A stretch of DNA of 64,000 bases from Chitinophagaceae bacterium (GCA_947446645.1 CANFHA010000002.1:1-64000), one strand, 5' to 3'. Numbered from the stretch's first letter, positions 1-9,249 are shown. Notes: generated by a model not told the origin, from the letters alone. Numbers and translations are program-made.

Positions 1-65
1 ATTCAAATAAGCTTAAGCGAGGTGTTGATTGACTCTACACAAGCAAATCGTTTCTTCTTTAAAAT

Positions 66-251
66 TCACAATGATAGCTTCTTCGCTACATTATAGATTT
101 TCACCAAATCATCCCATATTTGGTTCGACATTTCCCCTGTCGAGCCTACAATAACAAGGTTAAAGCCATCTTTTGCAAAGAGCCTGGCAAGTTCGCGGCC
201 AATGCCACTCGTGGCACCTGTGATGAGGGCATATTTCGAATTGTTTTTCAT
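66..251 (-). pseudogene. Truncated short-chain dehydrogenase (SDR) fragment
   Basis: The 61-residue reading frame starts MKNNSKYALITGATSGIG, which is the Rossmann beta1/glycine-rich TGxxxGxG nucleotide-binding motif of SDR oxidoreductases, followed by the first helix and beta2. After about residue 38 the sequence (GEMSNQIWDDLVKIYNVAKK) no longer resembles an SDR and the frame ends. SDRs are normally about 250 residues and need a YxxxK active site, which is absent. I read this as a remnant left by an internal deletion. The ATG at 251 is preferred over the upstream start at 302 because the motif begins directly after it. Confidence 0.6.
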
Positions 252-339
252 AGTATTTATTCTTTTGCCTTTGGGGTATGATAACTGTGCCAAGGCTGGC
301 ATGGTTATTTAGCCATTTCGGGCTAAACCAAAACAGTTT

Positions 340-588
340 ATGAAACACAATCATCACGAAGAAGCAGCAAAGCATCATACTGCAGCTGCAAAGCATCACA
401 CAGAGGCGCACAAGAGCCACCAGGAAGGAAATGACGAGAAGGCAGCATCTCATGCGCATGCAGCACGTGGACACGCAACACAGGCAAGGGAACACGCCAG
501 GGATGCATCTAGAAAGCATTCTGATGCAGCTGACAAGTCAAGCGACAAGTCATCTGAGAAGTCAGCAGACAAGACCAGCAAGAAATAG
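340..588 (+). CDS. Small His/Ala/Lys-rich hydrophilic protein
   Basis: This 82-residue protein has no signal peptide or membrane segment. Its N-terminal two thirds repeat a heptad-like pattern of Ala, His and Glu (AAKHHTAAAKHHTEAHKSH) that would form a very polar helix. The C-terminal third is Ser/Lys/Asp repeats (SSDKSSEKSADKTSKK). Composition resembles small stress-type or nucleic-acid-binding proteins, but I recognise no family with certainty. Many His residues could bind metal (inference). It is followed 17 bases later by a strong terminator, so it is probably monocistronic and expressed. Confidence 0.7.
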   Translation: MKHNHHEEAAKHHTAAAKHHTEAHKSHQEGNDEKAASHAHAARGHATQAREHARDASRKHSDAADKSSDKSSEKSADKTSKK

Positions 589-604
589 TACAAGTCAACA
601 GGAA

Positions 605-636
605 ATGGGAACGCAGAAATGTGTTCCCATTTTTTA
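605..636 (+). terminator. Rho-independent terminator of the His-rich gene
   Basis: A 10-bp stem (605-614 with 621-630, one G-T pair) around a six-base loop is followed by a run of T at 630-635. It lies just after the stop at 588. Confidence 0.85.
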
Positions 637-690
637 TTTATTCTAATCTCGCAACGGGCAAAGAGTACCACTGCGGTAAAAACAAACAAT

Positions 691-873
691 ATGAAAGACG
701 ACAAAAAGACATTGCCTAAAAACAAGACCAATGACAGTAAGCCTGTACAGGAAGATAAGCCATCGAGCCAGCAAAAGCCAATGGGTGATGAGCAGGACCT
801 GGAAAAGCGTGTTGAGCGGCTTGAAAACAGTAAAGATGGTAAAGACACAAACAGTGTAGGGATCAAAAAGTAG
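691..873 (+). CDS. Small charged hydrophilic protein
   Basis: The 60-residue protein is rich in Lys, Asp, Asn, Gln and Ser (MKDDKKTLPKNKTND at the start) with a short predicted coiled coil near residues 36-46 (DLEKRVERLEN). The frame is open upstream to 619, but that extension crosses the preceding terminator, so the ATG at 691 is preferred. No family recognised. It is followed by a terminator at 935-961. Confidence 0.6.
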   Translation: MKDDKKTLPKNKTNDSKPVQEDKPSSQQKPMGDEQDLEKRVERLENSKDGKDTNSVGIKK

Positions 874-934
874 CATGCATGGTTGGCAATCAGCCATATC
901 CTTTGTAAATTGCTAAAACACTTTACTACAAAAG

Positions 935-961
935 AAAAGAGGCGCCAGGAGCGCCTCTTTT
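935..961. terminator. Bidirectional terminator between convergent genes
   Basis: A perfect 11-bp stem (935-945 with 951-961), five-base loop, A-run on the left and T-run on the right. It can serve both the plus-strand gene ending at 873 and the minus-strand gene ending at 982. Confidence 0.85.
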
Positions 962-981
962 TATTATGCTTATTAAGTTGA

Positions 982-3228
982 TTATAGCTTGATGAACTTC
1001 TGAACTACGTTCAGGTTTTTACCAATAAACTGTATTTCGTATGCACCTGCAGGCAGTGAAGAAACGTTGATATTATCGCTAGCTGCGGATGTGAATACTC
1101 TGTTGCCGGTAACATCCATGATGTGAATGTTGTGTACATCGGCTGCATTTGACAGGTGCAGGGTAGAAGTAGCTGGGTTAGGATAGAAAGATACCTTGCC
1201 GTCATTACCCGCAACTGAAGCTACCGATGTAGTGCCAATAGCGTGATCCGTAACCATGAATGGGCTCAGTGAAGTAATGCCTGTCCTTGTCATATTATAC
1301 AAGCTGCCTGATGTACCTGCTGCAGATGGCATGTAAGCATCCCATGCGCCACTAGTATAGTGTGATATAAATGCGTGGCCGCGATCGAAGCCATTTACTT
1401 CCAGGGCTGCGGTCCACATAGCGGTCATATTATAGTTCACTGTGCTTGCTATGCTCGATACATACCATGTAGCATTTACCATAGACTCACTGCCGGAGAG
1501 CAATGTGCCTGTAGTGCCATTTGCCATTACGCCTGAGCCTACATTAACGCTTGCATCACCTGTAGTGGCACTTGCGTTTGCAGACAAAGCTAAAGGAGCA
1601 AAGCTTGACATTGTGCCTACCATGAAAGAATCAGTGGTGCTTGCAGCGAGACTCAAAGTAAGCGTTCCTGTGCCATCTGTTACCACATAGCTATTAAGAG
1701 AACCACCAGTAACTGTGCCTGTTGCACCAAGGCTAAGGTTGTTGCTGCCTAATTTAATTCTGCCTGACATAAGATTAAGCGCGCCGTCTATCATAAGATT
1801 TGAGCCTAATGATAAAGTACTGCCGCTACCCATGTTTACAGTTAAGTTATTTTGCATGTTGCCAACGGAAGCGAAATTCAGTGCGCCTGTGATGCTGCCT
1901 GTTGTATTCAATACCAGGTTAGAAGTAGCGCTACCCATGAGTGAGCCTGTACCAGATACGGCTATATCAGCGCTGCCGCTAAGAGTAAGCGTATGGCTGC
2001 CAAGCGTGAGTGAGCCTGATGTAAGAGAAAGCATACCGTTTAGGTTCAGGTTTGATCCTATTGTAGCGCCTCCACTTGTGGTGTTTATTGTAAGGTTGTT
2101 GAGTAAAGAGCTTCCTGATGAAAATTTCAGCATGCCGGTAACGCCACCAGTAGCGTTGATTACCAGGTTAGACATTGAGCTGCCGCTAAGTGTGCCGCTG
2201 CCTGTGATATCGCCTGATGATGCGATGGTAAGTGTGTGCCCGTTAAGAGAAAGCGCTCCGGAAGAAAGGTTGAGCACGCTATTGATGCTAAGATCTGTGC
2301 CCAACATAGCGTTGCCACTTGTTGTGTTCACCGTAAGGTTATTGAGCATGTCTGAAGAGCCGGTAGCGAAACGTAATGCGCCGGTAAGGCCAGATGTACT
2401 GTTGATAACGATGTCAGAAGATGAAGAACCGGAGAAAACACCGGCGCCTGATGCAGACAGGTCAGAAGAACCATTGAACGTAAACGTATGGCCATTCAAC
2501 GCCAGCGTTCCGTTTGTTAGCGTCAGCATGCCGTTCAGAGAAGCGTTGCCAGCCATTGTTACTGTACCTGATACGTTAATCATTATGTTGTTCAGCATGC
2601 TGCCACCGAGCTCAGCGCCGGTAGTAGCTGAAGATGACACATACATAACGTTGTAAACACTGTCTAGGTCCAATGCGCCGGAGCCACTGGTAGAAAGGTC
2701 TCCGCCGGAGCGCATAATTGTAGAATTGTTTCCCAATGTGAGGTCGCCTGAAGCCACATTCATCGTGCCTGATACAAGGTGCAGGCTTTGCGTTGCCAGA
2801 ATGTTAGCACCACCGGATATAGTGGTACCCGTAGATGTGAGCGCACGCGCTGTTAAGTCGCCCGTAAAAGAGAAACCTGTCGTAAGCCCGAGTGCGGCGC
2901 TATCTACGTCAATAGAGCCGATGCCCGCCAGTGTGCCGGATGTCATTATAAGTGTTCCGCCTGTGAGCATACCATCTACGGTAAGCGAAGAACTGCCGGA
3001 AAACTCTTCAATACCAGTGAGTGATACATTAATGCCAGCTGGTATAATAATAATGTCGCTGGATAATAAAGAACCGGGAATAATACCTCCCCACGTTGCT
3101 GCAGAGCTGAAACTGCCTGATAATACAGCGGTGTAAAGTGTTGCATTGGCCTTACCAGCTACACATAAAAATGCGAAGTAAAGTGCAATTAATCTCAATT
3201 TCCTGAGCCACAAGTTGATCTGGTTCAT
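982..3228 (-). CDS. Secreted beta-repeat protein with T9SS sorting domain
   Basis: The 748-residue protein begins with a signal peptide (about residues 1-29, ending GKANA) and is exceptionally rich in Ser, Gly, Thr, Leu and Asn. Residues about 190-500 contain four to five imperfect repeats of roughly 75 residues built on phrases such as LNNLTINTTSG, LNGMLSLTSGSLTLG and HTLTLSGS, consistent with a right-handed beta-helix or similar solenoid. The last 80 residues form a type A T9SS domain (FYPNPATSTLHL, then DVTGNRVF and SSLPAGAYEI, ending in KFIKL). Function is probably surface attachment or a released structural protein; the exact ligand is unknown. It is transcribed alone and shares a terminator with the gene at 691. 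Confidence 0.85.
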   Translation of the reverse strand: MNQINLWLRKLRLIALYFAFLCVAGKANATLYTAVLSGSFSSAATWGGIIPGSLLSSDIIIIPAGINVSLTGIEEFSGSSSLTVDGMLTGGTLIMTSGTLAGIGSIDVDSAALGLTTGFSFTGDLTARALTSTGTTISGGANILATQSLHLVSGTMNVASGDLTLGNNSTIMRSGGDLSTSGSGALDLDSVYNVMYVSSSATTGAELGGSMLNNIMINVSGTVTMAGNASLNGMLTLTNGTLALNGHTFTFNGSSDLSASGAGVFSGSSSSDIVINSTSGLTGALRFATGSSDMLNNLTVNTTSGNAMLGTDLSINSVLNLSSGALSLNGHTLTIASSGDITGSGTLSGSSMSNLVINATGGVTGMLKFSSGSSLLNNLTINTTSGGATIGSNLNLNGMLSLTSGSLTLGSHTLTLSGSADIAVSGTGSLMGSATSNLVLNTTGSITGALNFASVGNMQNNLTVNMGSGSTLSLGSNLMIDGALNLMSGRIKLGSNNLSLGATGTVTGGSLNSYVVTDGTGTLTLSLAASTTDSFMVGTMSSFAPLALSANASATTGDASVNVGSGVMANGTTGTLLSGSESMVNATWYVSSIASTVNYNMTAMWTAALEVNGFDRGHAFISHYTSGAWDAYMPSAAGTSGSLYNMTRTGITSLSPFMVTDHAIGTTSVASVAGNDGKVSFYPNPATSTLHLSNAADVHNIHIMDVTGNRVFTSAASDNINVSSLPAGAYEIQFIGKNLNVVQKFIKL

Positions 3229-3395
3229 GTTTTTCTTTTTTTAGTTTTTTGATTTTTTGTTCACTGGTTAGCAGGTAAAATCATGCCAGCTCCGGATGGA
3301 CCGGGATGACAATATTTTTACAAAGCCGAACGCTTGAAAGTCAGCCGTGTAGCGGCATTCGAGTCCTTAAAAAACCGTAAGTTGGATTGGATAGA

Positions 3396-4172
3396 TTAAT
3401 CGAAAAAGATATGCATGGCTCCGTTGTCTCTATGAATTACGGGGGTAAGCTGGTAGGCTGTACTTATATTTTGCGGGATAAGCACATGGTCCCTGGTGCC
3501 ACTGGCTAGTACGCGCCCGTGATGCAGCAAAGTTATCTGATCTGCGAACCGGGCGGCAAGATTAAGATCGTGTACGACGCCTACGATCACGATGTCCTGC
3601 TGCGATAATAATTTCACCATTTTGTGCATAAAGTCAAACTGGTAGTGCACATCGAGAAAGGTAAGCGGTTCGTCAAGAAACAGGTATCTGCAACCAGTGT
3701 GGTATGGTATCCATATTTGTGCTGCCACGCGGGCGAAATGCACCCGCTGTTTTTCACCTCCGCTCAGCGTTAGAAAATCCCTGTCGGCAAGTTCTGATAC
3801 ATCGAAAAACTGCATCGCTTCATCGCAGGCTGCCTGGTCTTTTTTTGTAGCAGTGCCGGTAAAATGCGGATAACGGCCCATCATCACAACTTCCCTGGCC
3901 TTGAGCGGAAAAGTTATATCTACGGACTGTGAAAGCACGGAACGAAAACGCGCCAGTTCTGAGATAGAAATCGCGGTTATATTTTTACCGGAATATAAGA
4001 CCGACCCGCTATGAGGGCGAAATTGGCTGCACAATACTTTTATGAGTGTGGATTTTCCTGCGCCATTGGGACCTATGATAAGGTTGAGCTTACCCGGTGC
4101 AAATACAACAGAGACATCGTCCAGCAGCATTTTGTTGCCGGCTCTAAAAGTGATATGTTCTGCAGTAAGCAT
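3396..4172 (-). CDS. hmuV: Heme ABC transporter ATP-binding protein
   Basis: This 258-residue ATPase has a Walker A motif (GPNGAGKST, about residue 36), the ABC signature LSGGEKQR, Walker B (YLFLDEP) followed by a D-loop, and the switch histidine in VVHDLNLAA. The overall pattern matches the HmuV/FecE/BtuD group that powers import of heme or iron chelates. It overlaps the permease gene by one base and is the last gene of the heme uptake set, after the binding protein and permease. Between Walker A and signature it carries the typical LSQ Q-loop. Assignment to heme rests mainly on the neighbouring binding protein. Confidence 0.88.
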   Translation of the reverse strand: MLTAEHITFRAGNKMLLDDVSVVFAPGKLNLIIGPNGAGKSTLIKVLCSQFRPHSGSVLYSGKNITAISISELARFRSVLSQSVDITFPLKAREVVMMGRYPHFTGTATKKDQAACDEAMQFFDVSELADRDFLTLSGGEKQRVHFARVAAQIWIPYHTGCRYLFLDEPLTFLDVHYQFDFMHKMVKLLSQQDIVIVGVVHDLNLAARFADQITLLHHGRVLASGTRDHVLIPQNISTAYQLTPVIHRDNGAMHIFFD

Positions 4173-5188
4173 CAGAAGAAATAGTTTTTACGGCGCAGCA
4201 GGTAAATAAAAACAGGTACCCCTACAAAGGAGGTTACAATGCCAATAGGTAATTCTGCGGGACGCAAAAGCACGCGTGCTAAAATATCGGCAATGCTTAG
4301 CAATGTGCCGCCAAGTATGGCGCTGGCTAGCAGGAGGAAACGGTTGTCAGCACCCTTCATAATTCTTAGTAAGTGAGGGCTGATAAGCCCGATGAAACTG
4401 ATGACACCTACGAAGGCCGTTGCTGTTGCAATCAGTATTACATTTATCAGCAGCACAACGAGTTTCAGGTTACGGACATTAACGCCAAGGAAACGGGCTT
4501 CGTCTTCACCCAGCATCAATGCATTAAGTTGCTTCGCGTAACGCAGCGAAGCGAACAGGCATAATGTAGTAGAAACAGATATAACCCTTACGGAATGCCA
4601 ATTGGCACCGGAGAGATTGCCCATGCCCCAAAAAGTTATTGATCTGGCCTGCGGGTCGCGGGCTATGTAAGACAAGAACCCTACACCGCTCATAAAAAGT
4701 GCGTTCACTGCCATGCCTGTTAGTAGCAATGAAACGACAGAACTTTTGCCTGTATCGCCGGATTGGGAAAAAAGAAAGACCAAGGTGGTAGACAGTACCG
4801 CGCCTGCTCCTGCAGCAATAGGCAGTGTCCACTCGCTTGCAGTAAGGTGCAATGAAGCTCCGAGTACAAAGTATAATGCAGCCCCAAATGCGGCCCCGCT
4901 AGATGTGCCGATCAAGCCAGGTTCTACTATAGGGTTACGGAACAGCGCCTGCATCAGTGTGCCGCCCACAGCGAGTGATGCGCCTACCAGCACACAAAGG
5001 ATAGCACGAGGCAGCCGTATGGTCATAAATATTCGCTCATTCAGCGTCATGGTATCGGGTGCCGAAAAATTCTTTTGCAGGGCAGACACAATTTCACCGG
5101 TGCTGATGCTCACGCCGCCAAACCTGATGGATAGTAGCAGGGCAATGGCAAGTGCTGCCACTAATATGAAATATATTCCGGTTCTCAT
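4172..5188 (-). CDS. hmuU: FecCD/HmuU-family permease
   Basis: The 338-residue integral membrane protein has about nine to ten hydrophobic segments and the hallmarks of the FecCD family: RLPRAILCVLVGASLAVGGTLMQALFRNPIVEPGLIG in the first third (GAxLAxxGxxMQ..rNPL), and GVISFIGLISPHLLRIMKG plus AELPIGIVTSFVGVPVFIYLL near the end, the coupling region that touches the ATPase. It forms the inner-membrane channel with the ATPase at 3396-4172. The gap to the binding-protein gene upstream is only three bases, so the two are co-translated. Confidence 0.9.
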   Translation of the reverse strand: MRTGIYFILVAALAIALLLSIRFGGVSISTGEIVSALQKNFSAPDTMTLNERIFMTIRLPRAILCVLVGASLAVGGTLMQALFRNPIVEPGLIGTSSGAAFGAALYFVLGASLHLTASEWTLPIAAGAGAVLSTTLVFLFSQSGDTGKSSVVSLLLTGMAVNALFMSGVGFLSYIARDPQARSITFWGMGNLSGANWHSVRVISVSTTLCLFASLRYAKQLNALMLGEDEARFLGVNVRNLKLVVLLINVILIATATAFVGVISFIGLISPHLLRIMKGADNRFLLLASAILGGTLLSIADILARVLLRPAELPIGIVTSFVGVPVFIYLLRRKNYFF

Positions 5189-5191
5189 TTT

Positions 5192-6070
5192 TTATTTTAC
5201 TGGTGCATCGCGGTGAATAAGTTCCTGCAGCTTTAGTGTGTTCTCTCCGGTACGCGGGCCTATATACACCATGTCGTGTTCCTCAACCCTGTATATGCGA
5301 TTGCTTTTTGCCGCCCTGGTGCCGGCTATGCCGGGCAATTCCTTTATTTTTTCATTGCTACCGAGTTTATCATACCCGAAGTCTGTAAGCAAAATAACAT
5401 CTGGGTCGGATGCCGCTATGGCTTCTGCCGACCATTGTTTCATTCCTTTTTCGTCATCAATGGCTATTTTTCCACCGGCCCATTCTATCATTTTCGCGGC
5501 CGTGCTTTTCTTTGTCATCAGCAGAAATACATTTGATGCTTGCCCGTAATGGATCACCAGTACCTTTACTGTGTCTTTATATTTCTTCCCGTTTTCAAGT
5601 GCCTGGCCTATTTCACTGTCCAGTTTCCTGCATATCGAATCAGCTTGTTTTTCGCGTTTGAAGTATGCACCCATTTCGCGGATGAGTGAGTCTGTGCCTG
5701 CGATATCTCCGTTATATCTCTTGAATACCTTCATGGGTATTTTGAGGTCTGATAATTGCTTTACCACATGCTCAGGCCCTATGTTGCTATCGTGTAGTAT
5801 AAGTGTGGGCTTTGCCGCGAGAATGCCTTCTGCGCTTAGCGCACGATGGTAGCCCACTGTTGGTAATTTCTTTATCTGGGGTGGATAAGTACTGGAAATA
5901 TCCACGGCAACAATGTCCTGCTCGGCACCTAGCGAATATATGATCTCACTGTATTGCTTAGCGATACAGACAATGCGTTCTTTGTGATCTTTTTTTTCGT
6001 CCTCGTTCCCGAAGCGGGAACAGCTGCCAAAGCAAATGACTATACAAGCAAGTGTAATTAGTGTTTTCAT
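5192..6070 (-). CDS. hmuT: Heme-binding periplasmic lipoprotein
   Basis: The 292-residue protein starts with a lipoprotein signal (MKTLITLACIVICFGSC, lipobox FGSC) and has the two-lobed class III binding-protein pattern. The segment VGYHRALSAEGILA matches the HmuT/ShuT/PhuT signature in which the Tyr is the axial heme ligand; this is the best evidence that the locus handles heme rather than cobalamin or a siderophore. It is anchored to the membrane and hands heme to the permease encoded three bases downstream. A terminator lies 14 bases before its start codon (6084-6120), so expression relative to the receptor is probably reduced or separately driven. Confidence 0.87.
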   Translation of the reverse strand: MKTLITLACIVICFGSCSRFGNEDEKKDHKERIVCIAKQYSEIIYSLGAEQDIVAVDISSTYPPQIKKLPTVGYHRALSAEGILAAKPTLILHDSNIGPEHVVKQLSDLKIPMKVFKRYNGDIAGTDSLIREMGAYFKREKQADSICRKLDSEIGQALENGKKYKDTVKVLVIHYGQASNVFLLMTKKSTAAKMIEWAGGKIAIDDEKGMKQWSAEAIAASDPDVILLTDFGYDKLGSNEKIKELPGIAGTRAAKSNRIYRVEEHDMVYIGPRTGENTLKLQELIHRDAPVK

Positions 6071-6083
6071 AAAGTAGTGTTTG

Positions 6084-6120
6084 AAAAAAGGAGAGGCAGC
6101 CGGTAACGACTGCCTCTCCT
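6084..6120 (-). terminator. Intrinsic terminator between receptor and transporter genes
   Basis: An 11-bp perfect stem (6089-6099 with 6110-6120) and ten-base loop are followed on the minus strand by a T-run (A-run at 6084-6089). It sits between the stop of the TonB receptor (6126) and the start of the binding protein (6070). Confidence 0.88.
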
Positions 6121-6125
6121 TGTAT

Positions 6126-8528
6126 TTAGAAAGTATATTTCAGATTGATACCGCCGAAGAAGTTAATCTCCTTTGGTGCAGGTAGGTAAGCATCTGGTAG
6201 CTGGTTGAGGAATACCATAGCTGGATATTGTGTGCCTGTAATGTTAACCGCACCGAAATAAGCATCAAGCCCCAGGTGCTTGAAGAAGGTGTGCCTGAAG
6301 CCCAGTTTGCCATTTACAAGGCTATAACTGGCTGTCTTATTCAGGTTGTCAGATGTAAAGTACATAGCGTCTCTATAGGAGTATGTAGCATTTGCATACA
6401 GTCCTACTTTCGTAAGCACATCCACACCTGCATTTGCAGTAATTGGCGGCACGCCGGCAACTACTTTACCGCTGTAGTAAGTCACTACAGCGCTCTTTTT
6501 GTCTGTGCTCAACTGCTGAAATTTGAAATCGTTGTATTTGAAATCAGAGTAAGTGAAATTAGCGAACGGAGCCACAGATGAGAAGAAGCCTGTGGATGAC
6601 CTGTAGACATTATATTTCACCAGCAATTCAAGTCCCATATTGGTCTGGTTGCCACCATTGGCAACATAGGTGTAGGATGTGGCTGTATTTGCAGCGTTTG
6701 GTACCGCTACCACCGTCATTTTGTTAGCGTAAACCGCATTAAACACGGCTACCTGGTAGAAGAGTTTTTCTTTCAGCAGGCTGCCTTTTGAGCCTACTTC
6801 TATTTGTGTGCCCATTTCCGGTTTCAGGCCTGTATTTACCTGGCCGGTAAGCGGGATGTAGAAGTATGAGCTTACCGGTGCTTTGTACCCGGTGCTGTAA
6901 GATGCATATACTGAAATTTCCTTGTTGATTACCTTATTCAAAGCAAAGTGAGGAGACACCATATCTCTGTAATTGGCTTTATACTGCCTTGGGTTATGCG
7001 TGCCGTTCGGGTTGCTAGGGTTGTTGTTTGTAGCTACGTAGAAACGGTCGTTCAGCTCTATAGCCATTGCGCTAAGCCCTGCACCTGCTGTTAGGCTGAT
7101 ATCATAAGGCATAGAAAGCGTCCACTCAGTAAATACAGAATAAGTTTTAGAGATGGTGTACTGGTTGCTTCTCATGGCACCCACAATGTTGTAGCCGGCA
7201 AGATTAGCGCTGTCTTTTACCATCCCGTATCCTAACGTCTGCGCATTCTGTATCTGTCCTTCGCCTCCTGTGATACCGGAGAGGCTGAACTTTTTATTAA
7301 GTGCATAGTTCATGTCCACTGTAGTACGGAAGCCATAGTTAAGCGGAAGTTTGTCTGTCCAGCCACCTGCTGAACTTGAGTTGTTGCTGATGCCTGTTCC
7401 GAATATGGAAGTGGTGTTAGAGATGTGCTGGTCAAATTTATAAGTATGGCCTATACCCGCACGATAGCTGATGATGTTAGAGTGCGCATCGTTGGCAATA
7501 TAAGCAGGGTTGCCGGAGTAGTTAAATGTGTCATACTGACCTATGGTTAACTCACCGTTGCGCTGGTCATAGCTATTGCTATAGCTTGCGTACGCAGTTA
7601 TAGATTGTTTCTCACTTGGCTGAAAATCTGCTATTACGCTCGCGAAATCTTTGTGCGATGCAGTGTGCGTCATAAATCCATCGTACAGTTGCTTGCCGTA
7701 GTTCACAAGCACCGAAGACTTTTCGCCACCTATCTGCACACGCGTAGTATAGCGTTGCAGGCCGTAGCTGCCAGCCATTATATCTTCTCCTATTGATATT
7801 TTGCCTTTCTCTGCTTTCATGGTTTTCAGATTTACCACACCAGCAACTGCCAGGCCATAAAGTGAGCCTGCAGGACCTTTTACGACCTCTACATTGTCTA
7901 CCGATCCGAAATCTATATCATCCATCAGTGTCACTCCTTCTGCATCTGTAATTGGAATGCCATTTAAGTATACTTTGTATCCCTGACCATCAAAGTTGCT
8001 GTTTACGCCATTTGTGCCACGCGTACCATTACCATATCCTCTTATGTTGAATTGCTGGCCTGCAGCTACCGTCCGGCTTTCCATCGTTACGCCGGGTACG
8101 TTGGTGTTTATCGCATCTGCCAGGTACAGTCCGGTTCCTCTTTTAAGTTCGGTATTACCCAGCTTATCTATAGACTGTGGCTGGTATAATAATTTTTTGT
8201 TTGAATTAGAGCTTGCGGTGATCTCTACTTCATCGAGGGTGCCGTTAGCCGGTGCCAGTTTTATCTCAAGTGCCTGGCCGCACTCTGTAATTTTTTTATG
8301 AACCGACTCATAGCCAACAAAGGACACTGTGATGTTTTTAGCTGCTTCACAATCGATGGAAAAATTTCCGTCTTTGTCTGTTGTTGCTTTATTACCGGCG
8401 AGGCTTATGCTGGCGCCTGCCAGCGGGTGGTTGTCTGCGTCTGATACTTTACCGGTTATTTTTCCTGCCTGTGCCTGGGCATTAAGTGATGCTGCAATTG
8501 TTGCTATATATAGGAAGATCTTCTTCAT
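6126..8528 (-). CDS. TonB-dependent outer-membrane receptor, probably for heme
   Basis: The 800-residue protein has a signal peptide (to about residue 20), a carboxypeptidase-regulatory-like Ig domain (GKVSDADNHPLAGASISL, to about 105), a plug domain (about 120-235, with GPAGSLYG as the conserved plug end) and a 22-strand type barrel ending in the aromatic C-terminus KYTF. It pulls its ligand through the outer membrane using the TonB-ExbBD energy source. Its place directly upstream of an HmuTUV set suggests heme, though no diagnostic FRAP/NPNL box was identified, so another iron complex is possible. No SusD partner is present, in line with metal rather than glycan uptake. Confidence 0.87.
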   Translation of the reverse strand: MKKIFLYIATIAASLNAQAQAGKITGKVSDADNHPLAGASISLAGNKATTDKDGNFSIDCEAAKNITVSFVGYESVHKKITECGQALEIKLAPANGTLDEVEITASSNSNKKLLYQPQSIDKLGNTELKRGTGLYLADAINTNVPGVTMESRTVAAGQQFNIRGYGNGTRGTNGVNSNFDGQGYKVYLNGIPITDAEGVTLMDDIDFGSVDNVEVVKGPAGSLYGLAVAGVVNLKTMKAEKGKISIGEDIMAGSYGLQRYTTRVQIGGEKSSVLVNYGKQLYDGFMTHTASHKDFASVIADFQPSEKQSITAYASYSNSYDQRNGELTIGQYDTFNYSGNPAYIANDAHSNIISYRAGIGHTYKFDQHISNTTSIFGTGISNNSSSAGGWTDKLPLNYGFRTTVDMNYALNKKFSLSGITGGEGQIQNAQTLGYGMVKDSANLAGYNIVGAMRSNQYTISKTYSVFTEWTLSMPYDISLTAGAGLSAMAIELNDRFYVATNNNPSNPNGTHNPRQYKANYRDMVSPHFALNKVINKEISVYASYSTGYKAPVSSYFYIPLTGQVNTGLKPEMGTQIEVGSKGSLLKEKLFYQVAVFNAVYANKMTVVAVPNAANTATSYTYVANGGNQTNMGLELLVKYNVYRSSTGFFSSVAPFANFTYSDFKYNDFKFQQLSTDKKSAVVTYYSGKVVAGVPPITANAGVDVLTKVGLYANATYSYRDAMYFTSDNLNKTASYSLVNGKLGFRHTFFKHLGLDAYFGAVNITGTQYPAMVFLNQLPDAYLPAPKEINFFGGINLKYTF

Positions 8529-8624
8529 TGTTGAGTTTTGAAAAATTAAATAATTACATAGTTATCTGCATACACGAGTGCAGCAGATAGCATGATCTGA
8601 AAATTTTAAAAAAGATAAAAATGA

Positions 8625-9167
8625 TCAGGCCTTCGGCGGAGGAGAGACAATGTCAGGCTGATGTGAAATGAGCCGGGGATGAAAGGATGTGTGTTTTACT
8701 TCACGCACATCTATTAACGCTATAAATGGTTCACTTACCGGGCAGATATATAGTTGGGTAAGCAAATCGAGTAAGTGTTGGATCAGGTTATCCTGGTCTG
8801 TATCGTTATTTTGTGCTAATCGCTTTATCTGTGTATTTATATGATCTTCTTCCGTGTCATTCACTACCTTCAAATAAACAGTATTGCCTTTGATGGTGTA
8901 TGATTTGATATCATACATTTTGCCCTGATACGAAATCTCTGATGTTTTACTTTGATTAAATGCCGAGAGTGGAATTTCAAGGTCAATGAAGCCTGATTCC
9001 TTGTTGCGGACCACCTGCTCCATTTTATATTCCTGCAGGCTTTTTTGTATTTCGCATACCAGCCACAATCCACCGGATTGCAGCACGATCAACAACAGTA
9101 AAAATATATTGCCAGTTTTCTTCAGGAGGAAATAGAATTGATGGCATAAAGATAATATTCTTTGCAC
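8625..9167 (-). CDS. Membrane-anchored hypothetical protein upstream of TonB receptor
   Basis: The 180-residue protein has one hydrophobic segment near residues 17-38 (GNIFLLLLIVLQSGGLWLV) and a polar remainder, ending in SPPPKA. Small proteins with this layout, a single N-terminal anchor and a short Pro-rich tail, are commonly encoded just before TonB receptors in Bacteroidota; their role is not known to me. The frame opens with GTG at 9167 and no ATG is available near the anchor. It lies 96 bases before the receptor on the same strand and is probably the first gene of that transcript. Confidence 0.65.
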   Translation of the reverse strand: MQRILSLCHQFYFLLKKTGNIFLLLLIVLQSGGLWLVCEIQKSLQEYKMEQVVRNKESGFIDLEIPLSAFNQSKTSEISYQGKMYDIKSYTIKGNTVYLKVVNDTEEDHINTQIKRLAQNNDTDQDNLIQHLLDLLTQLYICPVSEPFIALIDVREVKHTSFHPRLISHQPDIVSPPPKA

Positions 9168-9217
9168 AATCCTTCTGCATCACTCTTCCCGCTATTAGTG
9201 CGAAAAAAAATAAGAAA

Positions 9218-9249
9218 TTTGTGTAGTTAAATGACTACATGTATATTTG
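9218..9249 (+). promoter_or_regulatory. Bacteroidota-type promoter of the ArsR operon
   Basis: TTTG at 9218-9221 and TATATTTG at 9242-9249 are separated by 20 bases, matching the Bacteroidota consensus TTTG-N19/20-TAnnTTTG exactly. The predicted transcript would start around 9253-9256, giving a leader of only about 12-15 bases before the ATG at 9268. Confidence 0.8.

Noticed and set aside
1715-2656. 313-codon open frame on the plus strand
   Set aside because: It is antisense to the T9SS repeat protein; its Pro/Val/Leu-rich translation mirrors the Ser/Gly-rich repeats of the real gene and has no motif.
3229-3395. Possible cobalamin or other riboswitch near the ABC transporter genes
   Set aside because: The stretch lies after, not before, the transporter genes and has only small 4-bp stems; no B12-box phrase was found.
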